A DNA stretch of 64,000 nucleotides from Hyphococcus luteus (GCF_002943565.1 NZ_PJCH01000015.1:248001-312000), one strand, 5' to 3'; counted from the first letter of the stretch, positions 26,079-35,563 are shown. Program-made: numbers and translations. Notes: a model not told the origin generated them from the letters alone.

Positions 26079-26477
26079 TCAATCCCCTTCAACAACACAA
26101 TCCATTTCGGTTTCAACGAGCCATTCCGGATCGATGAAGCCCTTCACTTCCACAAAGGTGCAAGCGGGCCGAATATCCTTGAAGAGCTCGCCATGCGCCC
26201 GCGCCGCCTCTTTCCATGCCGCAATATCCGTCAGCATGATTCGCGTCCGGATCACCGAGGCCGCGTCGCCGCCCGCTTCCGCTATTGCTTTCAAAGAAAT
26301 TTCCAGACAGCGTTTTGTCTGTCCGTAAACGTCGCCGGGACAGGCGGTCATTGCGTCTTCCGCAATCGGCGCCGTTCCCGCGACCGCAATCATGTTTCCG
26401 GCGCGCACGGCCCGGCTGAAGCCGATTTCCGGCTCCAGCGGCGATCCGGAAGGAACGATGAGGCGCGCGCCGGTCAC
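26079..26477 (-). CDS. RidA-family protein
   Basis: 132 residues with a GTG start. RidA proteins hydrolyse reactive enamine/imine intermediates. Present are the N-terminal GFSRAVRAGNMIAVAGTAP, a middle helix LEISLKAIAEAG, and RPACTFVEVKGFIDPEWLVETEMDCVV; the Arg that binds the carboxylate in active RidA members is usually in the RxxxVEV-like strand, and here only the context is similar, so the protein may be an Rid2-7 subgroup member. It lies between mmsA and the GFA gene, 8 bases after the mmsA stop. Confidence 0.85.
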   Translation of the reverse strand: MTGARLIVPSGSPLEPEIGFSRAVRAGNMIAVAGTAPIAEDAMTACPGDVYGQTKRCLEISLKAIAEAGGDAASVIRTRIMLTDIAAWKEAARAHGELFKDIRPACTFVEVKGFIDPEWLVETEMDCVVEGD

Positions 26478-26485
26478 TGGCCGCC

Positions 26486-27979
26486 CTACTCCATCGTGGG
26501 AATGACGAACTCCGAGCCCTGAACGTCTTCGGGCCAGCGCTGGGTGACGGTTTTGATCTTGGTCCAGAACTTCACGCCTTCGGGGCCGTGCTGGTTGGTG
26601 TCGCCGAAGCCCGAGCGCTTCCAGCCGCCGAAGGTATGATAGGAGACCGGCACCGGGATCGGCACGTTGACGCCGACCATGCCCACATTGACCTTCTGCA
26701 CGAACTCGCGCGCCGCCGCGCCGTTGCGCGTGAAGATGGCGACGCCGTTGCCATATTGATGCTGCGAGGGAAGCTGCGTCGCTTCCTCGAAGTTTTTCGC
26801 GCGCACGATCTGCAACACGGGCCCGAAGATTTCCTCGATATAGGATTTGTGGCTCGGTTGCGCCTTGTCGAGCAGCGTGCCGCCCATGAAGAAGCCGTCT
26901 TCATAGCCTTGCAGCTTGAACTCGCGGCCGTCGACGAGCGCCTCCTGGCCTTCGTCGATGGCCATCTGGATGTAGTTCGCGACGCGCTCCTTATGCGCCG
27001 CGGTGACGAGCGGCCCGAGATCGGAATCCTCCGACATGGACGGGCCGATGCGCAAGCCCTCCACCTTCGGCTTCAACATGGAAATCAGCTCCTCGGCCGT
27101 TCCCTCGCCCACAGGCACCGCGACCGGCGTCGCCATGCAGCGCTCGCCCGCCGACCCGTAAGCCGAGCCGATGAGATTGTTGACGGCGTTCTCCATGTCC
27201 GCATCGGGCAGGATGATCATGTGGTTCTTGGCGCCGCCGAAAGCCTGCACGCGTTTGCCGTATCTGGCGCCTTCCGCGTAAATGTAATTGGCGATGTCCG
27301 ATGAGCCTACAAAAGAAATCGCCTTGACGCGCGGCTCCTGCAAGAGCGCGTCCACGGCCTCCTTGTCGCCATTGACGACGTTCAAAACCCCTTCCGGCGC
27401 GCCGGCCTCCATCATCAGCTCCGCAAGGCGCAAGGGGCAGGACGGATCGCGTTCGGACGGCTTGTTGATGAACGTGTTGCCGACAGCGACAGCGACGCCG
27501 AACATCCACATGGGGATCATCGCCGGGAAGTTGAACGGCGTGATCCCCGCCACAACGCCGAGCGGCTGGCGCATGGAATAAACGTCGATGCCGGGGCCGG
27601 CGGCTTCGGTGTATTCGCCTTTTTGCAGATGCGGAATGCCGCAGGCGAACTCGATCACGTCGAGCCCGCGCTGCACGTCGCCGCGCGCGTCGGGCAGGAT
27701 CTTGCCGTGCTCGGCGGAAATCAGCTTTGCGAGGTTGTCCATGTCCTTTTCGACAAGCTCTTTGAACTTGAACATGACCCGCGCCCGGCGCTGCGGGTTG
27801 GTGGCGGCCCAGTCCGGAAACGCCTTTTCCGCCGCATCCACGGCCCTGGCGACCTCCGCCGCGCTCGCCAGTGCGGCCTTGGCCTGAACTTCGCCCGTCG
27901 TCGGGTTGAACACATCGCTCGTCCGGCCGCTCGCGCCGTCAACCAACTTGCCGCCTATGAAATGTCCGTGGGTCGTCAT
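26486..27979 (-). CDS. mmsA: Methylmalonate-semialdehyde dehydrogenase (CoA-acylating)
   Basis: 497 residues of the aldehyde dehydrogenase superfamily; it converts methylmalonate semialdehyde to propionyl-CoA, the last step of valine breakdown. Evidence: HFIGGKLVDGASGRTSDVFNP, GITPFNFPAMIPMWMFGVAV, INKPSERDPSCPLRLAELMMEAG, the catalytic Cys in GSAGERCMATPVAVPVG, and VPVSYHTFGGWKRSGFGD. These are MmsA-specific variants of the family motifs. It heads a leftward set with RidA and GFA genes, while the other valine genes lie several kilobases downstream on the same strand. Confidence 0.93.
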   Translation of the reverse strand: MTTHGHFIGGKLVDGASGRTSDVFNPTTGEVQAKAALASAAEVARAVDAAEKAFPDWAATNPQRRARVMFKFKELVEKDMDNLAKLISAEHGKILPDARGDVQRGLDVIEFACGIPHLQKGEYTEAAGPGIDVYSMRQPLGVVAGITPFNFPAMIPMWMFGVAVAVGNTFINKPSERDPSCPLRLAELMMEAGAPEGVLNVVNGDKEAVDALLQEPRVKAISFVGSSDIANYIYAEGARYGKRVQAFGGAKNHMIILPDADMENAVNNLIGSAYGSAGERCMATPVAVPVGEGTAEELISMLKPKVEGLRIGPSMSEDSDLGPLVTAAHKERVANYIQMAIDEGQEALVDGREFKLQGYEDGFFMGGTLLDKAQPSHKSYIEEIFGPVLQIVRAKNFEEATQLPSQHQYGNGVAIFTRNGAAAREFVQKVNVGMVGVNVPIPVPVSYHTFGGWKRSGFGDTNQHGPEGVKFWTKIKTVTQRWPEDVQGSEFVIPTME

Positions 27980-28171
27980 GGGATTTCCTCGCTCACTCTC
28001 CGCGGGCTCGCCGCCTTCGGGAGCCTCTTGAAATTCGCGCGGACCCTAGTCCCGGCGCCGCCCCCTCGCAAGCACGGCGACAGGCGCGCGCGGCGCCGAC
28101 TTTTGGGACGAAAATCCCCTACGAAGACGGTTCCGCAAGCGATAAACTTGCGCATTTTCGAAAGGCGGCGC

Positions 28172-29395
28172 CTAGAGAACAGAGTCGAGGGCGCGCAGAA
28201 GCTTGTCGATTTCCTGAGGACTTGTGTAATGAACGAAGCTGAGACGCAGCGCGCCATGCGCCGGATCGACCCCTTGCGCCTCAAGACAGCGATTGCCGTA
28301 AAAACTCCCGCCCCCCGCCATGATCCCGAGCGGCGCCAGTTTCTCGGCGACCGCGGCGCCCGGCTCCTTCGTGACGGCGGCGACCGTCGGCGCCCGGGCG
28401 CCCGCGTCGCGCGGTCCTAAAAGCCGCACGGAATTTTTCTCGGAGAGATAATCGAGCAAAGGCCGAAGGAGCGCGATTTCATGGCCGCGCATGCGATCAT
28501 GCACCGCCTGCGCTCTTTCCCGCGCAGACGCCTCGCCGCCGCCATGATGGGCGTAAAGCGCATCCACATAATCCGCCATGCCGGCGGAGGCCGCGATTTG
28601 CGCGTGATCGGGTCCGGCGGGCGTGAAACGTTTGTAGAGCGTATCGGCGTTGAAATAATGCCCCTGATTGGGCAGCGCTTCGCCCAGCGCGCGGCGGATG
28701 ACCATCACACCCTGATGCGGCCCGTAAGTTTTGTAAGCAGAGAAAAGATAAATGTCGGCGCCAAGCGCGCCCACATCGGGAAGACCATGCGGGGCGTAGC
28801 TGACGCCGTCGACACAGACAAAAGCGCCGGCGTCATGGGCCAGCGCCGCAATCTCCGCGACCGGATTGATCTCGGCGACGATGTTGGAGCAATGGGGAAA
28901 GCAGACGAGCTTTGCTTTGTCATCGAGCAGCGCTTTCAGTCCGTCCAGCGGCAGATGGCCGGTCTCGGGATCGAGCTTCCATTCGCGAATTTCGATTCCC
29001 CTCTCCGCCAGCCGCCGCCAGGGACCGGAATTGGCTTCATGGTCCTGATTGGTGACGATGACCGCATCGCCGGGCGCCAGATGATCGCCGAACGCCTTCG
29101 CCAGCACATATGTATTTTGCGTCGTCGACGGACCGAAGCTCACCTCGTCGGTCTCGACATTGAGCATCGCCGCCAGCCGCGCACGCGCTTCGTCCATTTC
29201 CTCGCCGCCAAGGCGCGAGGCTTCGTAAGGCCCGTAAGGCTGGACCTTGCGTTCGCGATAATAGCGAGTCAGCCGGTCGATCACCTGCCGGCACGCATAA
29301 GACCCGCCTGCATTCTCGAAAAACGCCTGCCCCTTGAGCGACGGTTCGGAAAAGGCGGGAAACTGGCGGCGGACGAAATCAAGATCGAGCGGCAT
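28172..29395 (-). CDS. Class V aminotransferase / cysteine-desulfurase-like protein
   Basis: 407 residues from ATG 29395; the longer reading to 29560 runs into the upstream PAS gene. PLP enzyme with FFENAGGSYACRQVIDRL at the N-terminus, SFGPSTTQNTYVLAKAFG, NQDHEANSGPWRRLAERGIE, VCVDGVSYAPHGLPDVGALGAD in part, and SAYKTYGPHQGVM with the PLP-binding Lys. The C-terminal part (APTVAAVTKEPG, GGGSFYGNR, LRLSFVHYTSPQEIDKL) matches the CsdA-like group seen in many bacteria and often of unknown substrate. Kynureninase-like chemistry is another option. Confidence 0.8.
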   Translation of the reverse strand: MPLDLDFVRRQFPAFSEPSLKGQAFFENAGGSYACRQVIDRLTRYYRERKVQPYGPYEASRLGGEEMDEARARLAAMLNVETDEVSFGPSTTQNTYVLAKAFGDHLAPGDAVIVTNQDHEANSGPWRRLAERGIEIREWKLDPETGHLPLDGLKALLDDKAKLVCFPHCSNIVAEINPVAEIAALAHDAGAFVCVDGVSYAPHGLPDVGALGADIYLFSAYKTYGPHQGVMVIRRALGEALPNQGHYFNADTLYKRFTPAGPDHAQIAASAGMADYVDALYAHHGGGEASARERAQAVHDRMRGHEIALLRPLLDYLSEKNSVRLLGPRDAGARAPTVAAVTKEPGAAVAEKLAPLGIMAGGGSFYGNRCLEAQGVDPAHGALRLSFVHYTSPQEIDKLLRALDSVL

Positions 29396-29465
29396 AAGGC
29401 CTCGCGGGGGTTGCGCGCGAGCCACCCTTACCGCAGGACCGCCGACATTCAAGAACAGCGCCCGA

Positions 29466-29966
29466 TTATTCCACCAGTTTGAGGCCGGGGTCGACGTCAA
29501 CGGCCAGCCGGCCGTTCGCTGCGCCGATAATATGCGTAACGGTCGATCCATCCTCCGCAAGCGGCGCCGTGACGGACCGGAACAAAAGCCTGCGCCCGTC
29601 GCACAAGGTCAGCGTATCGTCGCGATAATGCGGCGCCTCCGACGCCACGGCGGCGTAAATATCCGATGTCGCCTTGTCGAGCAGCGTCATGGTCCAGTCC
29701 GCCTCGCCGGACAGATGAACATCCGACAGCTTGGCGAGACAATGACCGAGATAAATGAAATAGGGGAAACCGACGCTCTTTTCGATATCGACGGCGAACA
29801 CCCAGTTCCAGTCGTCGCCGAGACTGGATTCCTGCATCGCCTGCCAGCTCGGGAATTGTCCGCGCGCCGCGCGGGCCCAGGCGTCCACCAGCCTGCGCGT
29901 CAGGCGGCGATCCGCCGCCGGCGCCGCCATTTCACTGCCGAAAAGCTCCGCTACATCGCTCAGCAT
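29466..29966 (-). CDS. PAS-like single-domain protein (paralogue 1)
   Basis: 166 residues. After LTRRLVDAWARAARGQFPSW the core reads FAVDIEKSVGFPYFIYLGHCL, and the protein ends CDGRRLLFRSVTAPLAEDGSTVTHIIGAANG. The order of a WxxxARG helix, a strand with FPYFxYLG, a helical middle and a C-terminal GRRxxFRS...HIIGA strand pair fits the PAS_5-like fold. It is clearly a paralogue of the gene 110 bases upstream. No output domain is attached. Ligand and partner are unknown. Confidence 0.6.
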   Translation of the reverse strand: MLSDVAELFGSEMAAPAADRRLTRRLVDAWARAARGQFPSWQAMQESSLGDDWNWVFAVDIEKSVGFPYFIYLGHCLAKLSDVHLSGEADWTMTLLDKATSDIYAAVASEAPHYRDDTLTLCDGRRLLFRSVTAPLAEDGSTVTHIIGAANGRLAVDVDPGLKLVE

Positions 29967-30075
29967 CGCCGCCCCGCTCTGTCACCCGCGGCCAGAATAT
30001 GACAGGTTTGTAAGCTGATGATTTTCTGCAAGGCGCAAATTTAGATCAAATTTGCACGGAATAGCGCCGCCAGCC

Positions 30076-30543
30076 TTAAAGCATCCGCCCTTTTGCAGCG
30101 CCAAAAATATGACTCACGTCCTGGCCGTTTTCCGACACCGGCAAAAGGATGCTGCGGAAGGCGACCCGGCGTCCGTCATCGAGTTTTTTGATATCGGAAT
30201 ATTCCACCGGCTCCCGGTTCAGCGCCGCCTGGTCCATCTTGGTCATGGCGGCGTCGAGCAGCGTTTTTTCGCGACGCGGATCGCCAAGCGGATAGGCCGA
30301 AGAAAACCGCGAGATCTCTTCGCCCATGTAAACGAAATACGGAAAGATGTCCGACAGCCTGAGATCGATGGCGAAACAGAATGGCCGGTCGGGCCCGAGA
30401 TTGAGCTCCTCGACCTCGCGCAGGCTGGGAAGCCGGCCGCGGGCGATTCGCGCCCATTTGTTTTTCACACGTTCGGTGAGCCGCCGCTCGGTGATCCTGC
30501 GTTCTGCAGCCTTCCCCGGATTATCCAAAACGTCGCTTTTCAT
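30076..30543 (-). CDS. PAS-like single-domain protein (paralogue 2)
   Basis: 155 residues from ATG 30543. It parallels its downstream neighbour along its full length: LTERVKNKWARIARGRLPS, FAIDLRLSDIFPYFVYMGEEI, LLDAAMTKMDQAALNREPVEY and DDGRRVAFRSILLPVSENGQ then HIFGAAKGRM. The conserved core pairs (ARG, FPYF, GRR, FRS, HI.GAA) suggest a tandem duplication that has diverged. A start at 30594 is possible but adds residues absent from the paralogue. Confidence 0.6.
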   Translation of the reverse strand: MKSDVLDNPGKAAERRITERRLTERVKNKWARIARGRLPSLREVEELNLGPDRPFCFAIDLRLSDIFPYFVYMGEEISRFSSAYPLGDPRREKTLLDAAMTKMDQAALNREPVEYSDIKKLDDGRRVAFRSILLPVSENGQDVSHIFGAAKGRML

Positions 30544-30747
30544 GTCGCCCGCCTGTTTTTGCCCCCCGTGGCGCCAAGATAGGCGGCAAGACATGAAGAA
30601 GCTGTGTTTCGCCGAAGAGGGTTTTTTCCTAAATTTGAAGCTATTAGGCTCAAAGCCTAGGCCGGACGGGCAGGACGCGAAGGGGGGTGACGCTCCGCCC
30701 GGGCGGCCCTATAAGGAGCGCCCGCAGCGCTAAGAAGGGGTAAACTC

Positions 30748-30840
30748 ATGAATCCAGGCTGGACCGCGGTCGCTATCATCGCCGCTTTCATTATTGTTTT
30801 CGCACTCCTGAATGTTATCGAAAAAGGCCGCGTCGACTAG
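30748..30840 (+). CDS. Thirty-residue single-span membrane peptide
   Basis: Reads M-N-P-G-W then one hydrophobic segment (TAVAIIAAFIIVFALLNVI, residues 6-24) and a short charged tail EKGRVD. The ATG is preceded by AGAAGGGG at good spacing, which is the main support beyond composition. It lies 62 bases ahead of the Ca2+/Na+ antiporter gene on the same strand. Small proteins of this shape often tune a transporter or membrane enzyme, but no partner is shown. I recognise no named family. Confidence 0.65.
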   Translation: MNPGWTAVAIIAAFIIVFALLNVIEKGRVD

Positions 30841-30902
30841 GCTGTTTTGCTGCGCCCGCCGGCGCAGCGCCGGTCGCCGCCGGTTATAACCCCAGGGGTT
30901 TC

Positions 30903-31880
30903 ATGGTCCCGGAGATCGCCTCCCAGGTCGCCCTCGTCATTCTCGGCCTCGCCGTCCTGCTGGTCGCCGGCGATTTGCTTGTCCGCGGCGCGGTCAGCCT
31001 TGCGGCGGCGCTGAAAATCCCGGCGCTTCTCGTCAGCCTGACGATCGTCGCCTTCGGCACCTCTGCGCCGGAGCTCGTGGTGACGGTGCAGGCCGTCATG
31101 TCCGGGAATGACGGCATTGCGCTCGGGAATATTATCGGCTCGAACATCGCCAATATCTTCCTCGTCCTGGGCGTCCCGGCGCTCATCTATCCCGTGACCA
31201 CCCATGTGCTCGGCCTCAGGCGCCATGTCGTGATCATGCTGATCGCCACGGCGGTGTTTCTCTACGCCGCTTACGGCCCCGGCGAAATCGGTTTGCGGAT
31301 CGGCGGCGTCCTTTTCGCCGGCATCCTGATCTATGTCGCTTATATGTGGATCCGCGCGGCGACCGGAAACGCCGAAGACCCGATCCTCGACGAGGTGGAG
31401 GAATATCAGGCGGCGGCCGGCGTCAGCCTCAAAACCATCGGATTTCTTGCCGCCGGTCTTGTCGGCCTGCCGCTCGGGGCGCATTTTCTGGTGTCGAACG
31501 GCGCGGAGCTCGCTGCGGATCTCGGCGTGCGCGAAGAACTGATCGGCCTCACCATCGTCGCTTTCGGCACCTCCCTGCCCGAACTCGCCACCGTGTTCGC
31601 CGCCGCTCTGCACAAAAAGTCCGATGTCGCCATTGGCGGCGTCGTCGGCTCGAACATCTTCAATCTTCTTGCTGTCGGCGGCGCGGCGGGGCTCGCCGGC
31701 ACGGCGGCCTTCGACGACGCCTCCCGGGCGCTCGATCTGCCGGTCATGACCTTCGCCGCCATCGTGCTCTCGGCTTTCGTTTTGACCCGCAAAGACATCG
31801 GACGCCTGAGCGGCCTGGTGTTCACGGCCGGCTATATTGGTTTTATCCTGCTGCTCGCAAAGAACGCAGGAGCGTTTTAA
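30903..31880 (+). CDS. Calcium/sodium antiporter (CaCA, YrbG type)
   Basis: 325 residues, about ten membrane segments, with the two inverted alpha repeats of the cation/Ca2+ exchanger superfamily: SLTIVAFGTSAPELVVTVQA plus GNIIGSNIANIFLVLG in the first half and GLTIVAFGTSLPELATVFAA plus GGVVGSNIFNLLAVGG in the second. The acidic residues of both GTSxPEL motifs bind the ion. The central loop is acidic (NAEDPILDEVEEYQAAAG). It exchanges Ca2+ for Na+ or K+ at the inner membrane. The following SDR gene starts 3 bases after its stop, so the two are coupled. Confidence 0.9.
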   Translation: MVPEIASQVALVILGLAVLLVAGDLLVRGAVSLAAALKIPALLVSLTIVAFGTSAPELVVTVQAVMSGNDGIALGNIIGSNIANIFLVLGVPALIYPVTTHVLGLRRHVVIMLIATAVFLYAAYGPGEIGLRIGGVLFAGILIYVAYMWIRAATGNAEDPILDEVEEYQAAAGVSLKTIGFLAAGLVGLPLGAHFLVSNGAELAADLGVREELIGLTIVAFGTSLPELATVFAAALHKKSDVAIGGVVGSNIFNLLAVGGAAGLAGTAAFDDASRALDLPVMTFAAIVLSAFVLTRKDIGRLSGLVFTAGYIGFILLLAKNAGAF

Positions 31881-31883
31881 ACC

Positions 31884-32645
31884 ATGACCGCGAACAAGGC
31901 TGGCGCCGCGCTCGTCACTGGCGCAGGCAAACGCATCGGCCGCGCCCTCGCCCTGACGCTGGCCGAGGCCGGCTATGACGTCGCCGTTCATTACAACGCA
32001 TCGAAAGCCGGCGCCGACGAGGTCGTCTCCCTGATCGAAGCGAAAGGCCGCAAGGCGGCGGCGGTCGGCGCCGATCTTTCACAGGAAAAAGAAACCGCTG
32101 CGCTCATGGACAAAGCGGTCTCGGCGATCGGCCCGCTTTGCGTCCTCGTCAATTCCGCTTCGGTTTTCGAGCATGACGATGCTGAAACCATGACCCGCGA
32201 GAGCTGGGACCTGCATATGGAGGTCAATGCGCGCGCGCCGTTAAAGCTGGCGCAGGATTTCGCGCGCCAAGCGCCGACGGACAGTCTCATTGTCAATCTC
32301 ATCGATCAGCGCGTCCTCAAGCTGACGCCGCAGTTCCTGTCCTACACGGCGTCGAAATCGACGCTCTTCACTCTGACCAAAACCCTCGCGCAAGGGCTCG
32401 GACCGAAAGGCGTGCGCGTCAACGCTATTGGTCCCGGTCCCACCCTTAAAAATCCCCGCCAGTCCGACGCCGACTGGGCGCGCCAGAACGCGGCGACCAT
32501 TCTCGGCCATGGCGCGAACCCTGAGGACATATGCGGGGCGCTTCTTTATCTGTTGTCAGCGCGTTCGGTCACAGGACAGATGATCGCCGTCGATGGGGGG
32601 CAACATCTAGCCTGGCGCACCGAGGACGTCCTGGTGCAGGAATAG
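31884..32645 (+). CDS. Pteridine-reductase-like short-chain dehydrogenase (FolM type)
   Basis: 253 residues. SDR motifs: ALVTGAGKRIGRALALTLAE with the TGxGKRIG variant typical of pteridine reductases, VLVNSASVFEHDDAETM, LIVNLIDQRVLKLTPQFLSYTASKS with Tyr-x3-Lys, and GPGPTLKNPRQS. The NSAS and LIDQR segments are characteristic of FolM/PTR1-like enzymes that reduce dihydromonapterin or dihydrobiopterin. The dihydroneopterin aldolase gene follows directly, which supports a pterin role. Confidence 0.82.
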   Translation: MTANKAGAALVTGAGKRIGRALALTLAEAGYDVAVHYNASKAGADEVVSLIEAKGRKAAAVGADLSQEKETAALMDKAVSAIGPLCVLVNSASVFEHDDAETMTRESWDLHMEVNARAPLKLAQDFARQAPTDSLIVNLIDQRVLKLTPQFLSYTASKSTLFTLTKTLAQGLGPKGVRVNAIGPGPTLKNPRQSDADWARQNAATILGHGANPEDICGALLYLLSARSVTGQMIAVDGGQHLAWRTEDVLVQE

Positions 32646-32668
32646 GTCCAAAGAGCCCCTAAGCAGCC

Positions 32669-33085
32669 ATGAGCAAACGACAGAAAACGCCGATGGACAT
32701 CACGCCCCTGCCCCGCAGCGAAACGGCGCCGCGGCGGCGCGTGTTCGTGCATGATCTGGTGCTCGACGCCTATATCGGCGCTTATGAAAGCGAACAGGGC
32801 GTCACCCAGCCGATCAAGATCGATTTCGAGGCGGATGTCGTCGAGCCCGCCAATCCGGTCAGCGACAGCCTCGACGACATCCTGTGCTATGACAGCATGA
32901 CGCAAGCCATCAAAGCGATCATCGCCGAAGGGCATATCAAGCTTGTCGAAACCCTGGCCGAACGCATCGCCGATCTCATCCTGTCGGAGCCGATGGTGAT
33001 TTCCGTCATGGTGCGCATCGTCAAGCCGAACGCCATTCCCGAGGCCGAAGCCGCCGGCGTCGAGATCATCCGCACCAAGAGATAA
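32669..33085 (+). CDS. folB: Dihydroneopterin aldolase
   Basis: 138 residues. VFVHDLVLDAYIGAYESEQGVTQPIKIDFEA contains the folate-enzyme core with the conserved Glu of the active site region, followed by LCYDSMTQAIKAIIAEGHIKLVETLAERIADLIL and the C-terminal VRIVKPNAIPEAEAAGVEI in which the catalytic Lys lies. An N-terminal extension of about 20 residues is longer than in E. coli FolB. It forms 6-hydroxymethyl-dihydropterin for folate synthesis and sits beside the FolM-like gene. Confidence 0.88.
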   Translation: MSKRQKTPMDITPLPRSETAPRRRVFVHDLVLDAYIGAYESEQGVTQPIKIDFEADVVEPANPVSDSLDDILCYDSMTQAIKAIIAEGHIKLVETLAERIADLILSEPMVISVMVRIVKPNAIPEAEAAGVEIIRTKR

Positions 33086-33088
33086 AAT

Positions 33089-33571
33089 TCAGATCGCGTT
33101 TTCGGCGAAGACCAGTTCGCGCGCGCTCGCCCGGGACAGCGTCCACACGACGCCGCCCACGCCGAAAAAGACGGCGCCGCCCGCCAGAAGCGACAAGATC
33201 ACGAAGGCGGCGCCGGCGCCGCCCGGAAAGATCACCGAATAAGCCGGATTTTCCGGATTCACATAAACGGCGACGGACTCGCCCGGCCGTAGATCGGTAT
33301 CCGGTGTCGCCAGGAACCAGCCCATGAAATTGCGCGTGCGCGTCGATTCATAGCTGCGCCCGTCATAGGAATAGACATAGCGCAAAGGCGCGCTTTCCCG
33401 CTCAAGACGGCTCAAAACGATGCCGTCCACGGCCGGCCAGCCGAGGCTCGCCCGCGCCCGCGCATAATCGTGAACGAAGAACCCGCCCCCGGCGACGCCG
33501 AAAACCGCCAGCGCCGTGAAGAAAATCAACACGATCGAGACATCGGACTTGGTTTTCAGCTCAGGGGCCAT
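33089..33571 (-). CDS. DUF3592 membrane protein
   Basis: 160 residues with two membrane segments (about 12-33 and 118-142) flanking a soluble region: [35 protein letters not shown] and [20 protein letters not shown]. The sequence GxVxxS...YxYxxxGxxYxS...V.YxPxxPxxSxL is the DUF3592 pattern. Function unknown. Divergent from uvrC with a 78-base gap. Confidence 0.78.
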   Translation of the reverse strand: MAPELKTKSDVSIVLIFFTALAVFGVAGGGFFVHDYARARASLGWPAVDGIVLSRLERESAPLRYVYSYDGRSYESTRTRNFMGWFLATPDTDLRPGESVAVYVNPENPAYSVIFPGGAGAAFVILSLLAGGAVFFGVGGVVWTLSRASARELVFAENAI

Positions 33572-33649
33572 TTGACCTCGCCGCCGCGCGCCATTAGCTC
33601 AAAGGCTCATGTAAACCCGGATTGTGAACGCCCGGTTAACCATTTCGAA

Positions 33650-35563
33650 ATGAGCCCTGAAGCCCCCGAAATTAAAGGAAAGCCCGCGCTTGCCGGCGCG
33701 GCGCTCATCGCCGACGAGGTCAGGCGCCTGCCCGCCAAGCCCGGCGTCTACCGCATGTATGGCGCGAAGGGCGAGGTTCTTTACGTGGGCAAGGCGAAGA
33801 ACCTGAAAAACCGGGTCTCGTCTTACGCGCAAGGACGCGGCCATTCGAACCGTATTCTGAGAATGATTTCCGAGACGCGGGCCATGGAGTTCGTGGTCAC
33901 GGCGACGGAGACCGAGGCGCTGCTCCTCGAAGCGAACCTCATCAAGCAATTGAAGCCGCGCTATAATGTCATCCTGCGTGACGACAAATCCTTTCCCTTC
34001 ATTCTCGTCGCCGAAGACCATGATGCGCCGCAGATCCTGAAACATCGCGGCGCGCAGAAAAGACCGGGGTCTTATTACGGCCCCTTCGCCTCCGCCGGCG
34101 CCGTGAACCGCACGCTCAACACGCTGCAAAAGGCGTTTCTCCTGCGCTCGTGTTCCGACAGCGCTTATGAAGGCAGGACGCGGCCCTGCCTGTTGCATCA
34201 GATCAAACGCTGTTCGGCGCCCTGCGTCGGTCTCGTGAGCGCCGAGGAATACAAGGAGCTTGTGGCGGAAGCCAAAGCCTTCCTGTCGGGCGAAAGCGCA
34301 AGCGTTCAAAAGACGCTGTCCGAGCAGATGGAGAAAGCCTCCGCCGATCTCGATTTCGAAACCGCCGCCGCCTTGCGCGACCGCATTCGCGCGCTCTCCT
34401 ATATTCAGGGCGCGCAGGACATCAATCCCGGCGGCGTTACGGAAGCGGATGTCTTCGCCATTCATTCCGAAGGCGGACAATCCTGCGTTCAGGTGTTTTT
34501 GTTCCGCGCCGGCCAGAACTGGGGCAACCACGCTTACTTTCCAAAACAAGACAAGGAAGACGAGCCGCCGGCGGTGCTCGATGCTTTCATCGCGCAGTTT
34601 TACGACGCGCGCGAGCCGCCGCCTTCGATCCTCGTCAATGTGACTCCCCCGCAAGGCGATCTCCTCGCCGAAGCGCTGACCATCAAGGCGGGCCGCAAGG
34701 TGACGATCCTGACGCCGCAACGGGGCGAAAAGCGCGATCTCGTGAAAGCCGCGGAAATGAACGCCCGGGAGTCCCTGTCGCGGCGCATGGCGGAATCGGC
34801 GAGCCAGCAGAAAAGCCTCAGGCAGCTGAGCGAGGTTCTGGGCCTTGAAGCGCCGCCGCAGCGCATCGAAGTTTATGACAACTCGCATATTCAAGGATCG
34901 AACGCGGTCGGCGCCATGATCGTCGCGGGACCGGAAGGCTTCGTCAAAAACCAGTACCGCAAATTCAACATCAAAACCGAAAGCCTCGCGCCCGGCGACG
35001 ATTTCGGCATGATGCGCGAGGTTTTAACGCGTCGTTTCGCGCGCATGCTGAAAGAAGAAAACGCCGAACGCCCGGAGCTCGTCATCATCGACGGCGGCAA
35101 GGGCCAGCTTTCCGTTGTGCTGGGCGCCCTCAATGAGATGGGATTCGACCCGGAAGCCGAAGGCGTGACAATTATCGGCGTCGCCAAGGGCCGGCGCGAA
35201 AACGAAGCGGGCGAAAAACGCATCGACCGGACGGCCGGCGCCACTGGCGAACAGGTGGTCATGCCGGGGCGCGAGCCCTTCACCCTGCCGCCGCGCGACC
35301 CGGGCCTTTTCGTTTTACAGCGCTTGCGCGACGAGGCGCACCGTTTCGCCATCGGCGCGCACCGCGCCAAGCGCAAGAAAGCCATCGCCGCCAATCCCCT
35401 CGACGGCGTCCCCGGCATCGGCGCCAAGCGAAAGCGCGCCCTCCTCCATCATTTCGGTTCAGCCAAGGAGGTCGCCAGCGCCAAACCCGCCGACCTCGAA
35501 GCGGTCGAGGGCGTCTCCGCCGCCCTGGCGCAGAAGATTTACGACTATTTTCATGGCGGCTGA
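33650..35563 (+). CDS. uvrC: Excinuclease ABC subunit C
   Basis: 637 residues from ATG 33650. UvrC makes both incisions in nucleotide excision repair. The N-terminal GIY-YIG nuclease is visible ([31 protein letters not shown]), then [29 protein letters not shown] (split Cys cluster), a UVR helix ([20 protein letters not shown]), the RNase H-like C-terminal nuclease ([47 protein letters not shown]) and a final helix-hairpin-helix ([19 protein letters not shown]). The ORF extends upstream to 33470 but that part lies in the divergent gene. Confidence 0.96.
   Translation: MSPEAPEIKGKPALAGAALIADEVRRLPAKPGVYRMYGAKGEVLYVGKAKNLKNRVSSYAQGRGHSNRILRMISETRAMEFVVTATETEALLLEANLIKQLKPRYNVILRDDKSFPFILVAEDHDAPQILKHRGAQKRPGSYYGPFASAGAVNRTLNTLQKAFLLRSCSDSAYEGRTRPCLLHQIKRCSAPCVGLVSAEEYKELVAEAKAFLSGESASVQKTLSEQMEKASADLDFETAAALRDRIRALSYIQGAQDINPGGVTEADVFAIHSEGGQSCVQVFLFRAGQNWGNHAYFPKQDKEDEPPAVLDAFIAQFYDAREPPPSILVNVTPPQGDLLAEALTIKAGRKVTILTPQRGEKRDLVKAAEMNARESLSRRMAESASQQKSLRQLSEVLGLEAPPQRIEVYDNSHIQGSNAVGAMIVAGPEGFVKNQYRKFNIKTESLAPGDDFGMMREVLTRRFARMLKEENAERPELVIIDGGKGQLSVVLGALNEMGFDPEAEGVTIIGVAKGRRENEAGEKRIDRTAGATGEQVVMPGREPFTLPPRDPGLFVLQRLRDEAHRFAIGAHRAKRKKAIAANPLDGVPGIGAKRKRALLHHFGSAKEVASAKPADLEAVEGVSAALAQKIYDYFHGG

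Noticed and set aside
30837-31991. 384-residue ORF antisense to the antiporter gene
   Set aside because: The plus strand encodes a clear CaCA exchanger; the antisense reading is a His/Asp/Arg-rich shadow.
33599-34894. 431-residue ORF antisense to uvrC
   Set aside because: UvrC motifs on the plus strand are complete; this is a shadow frame.
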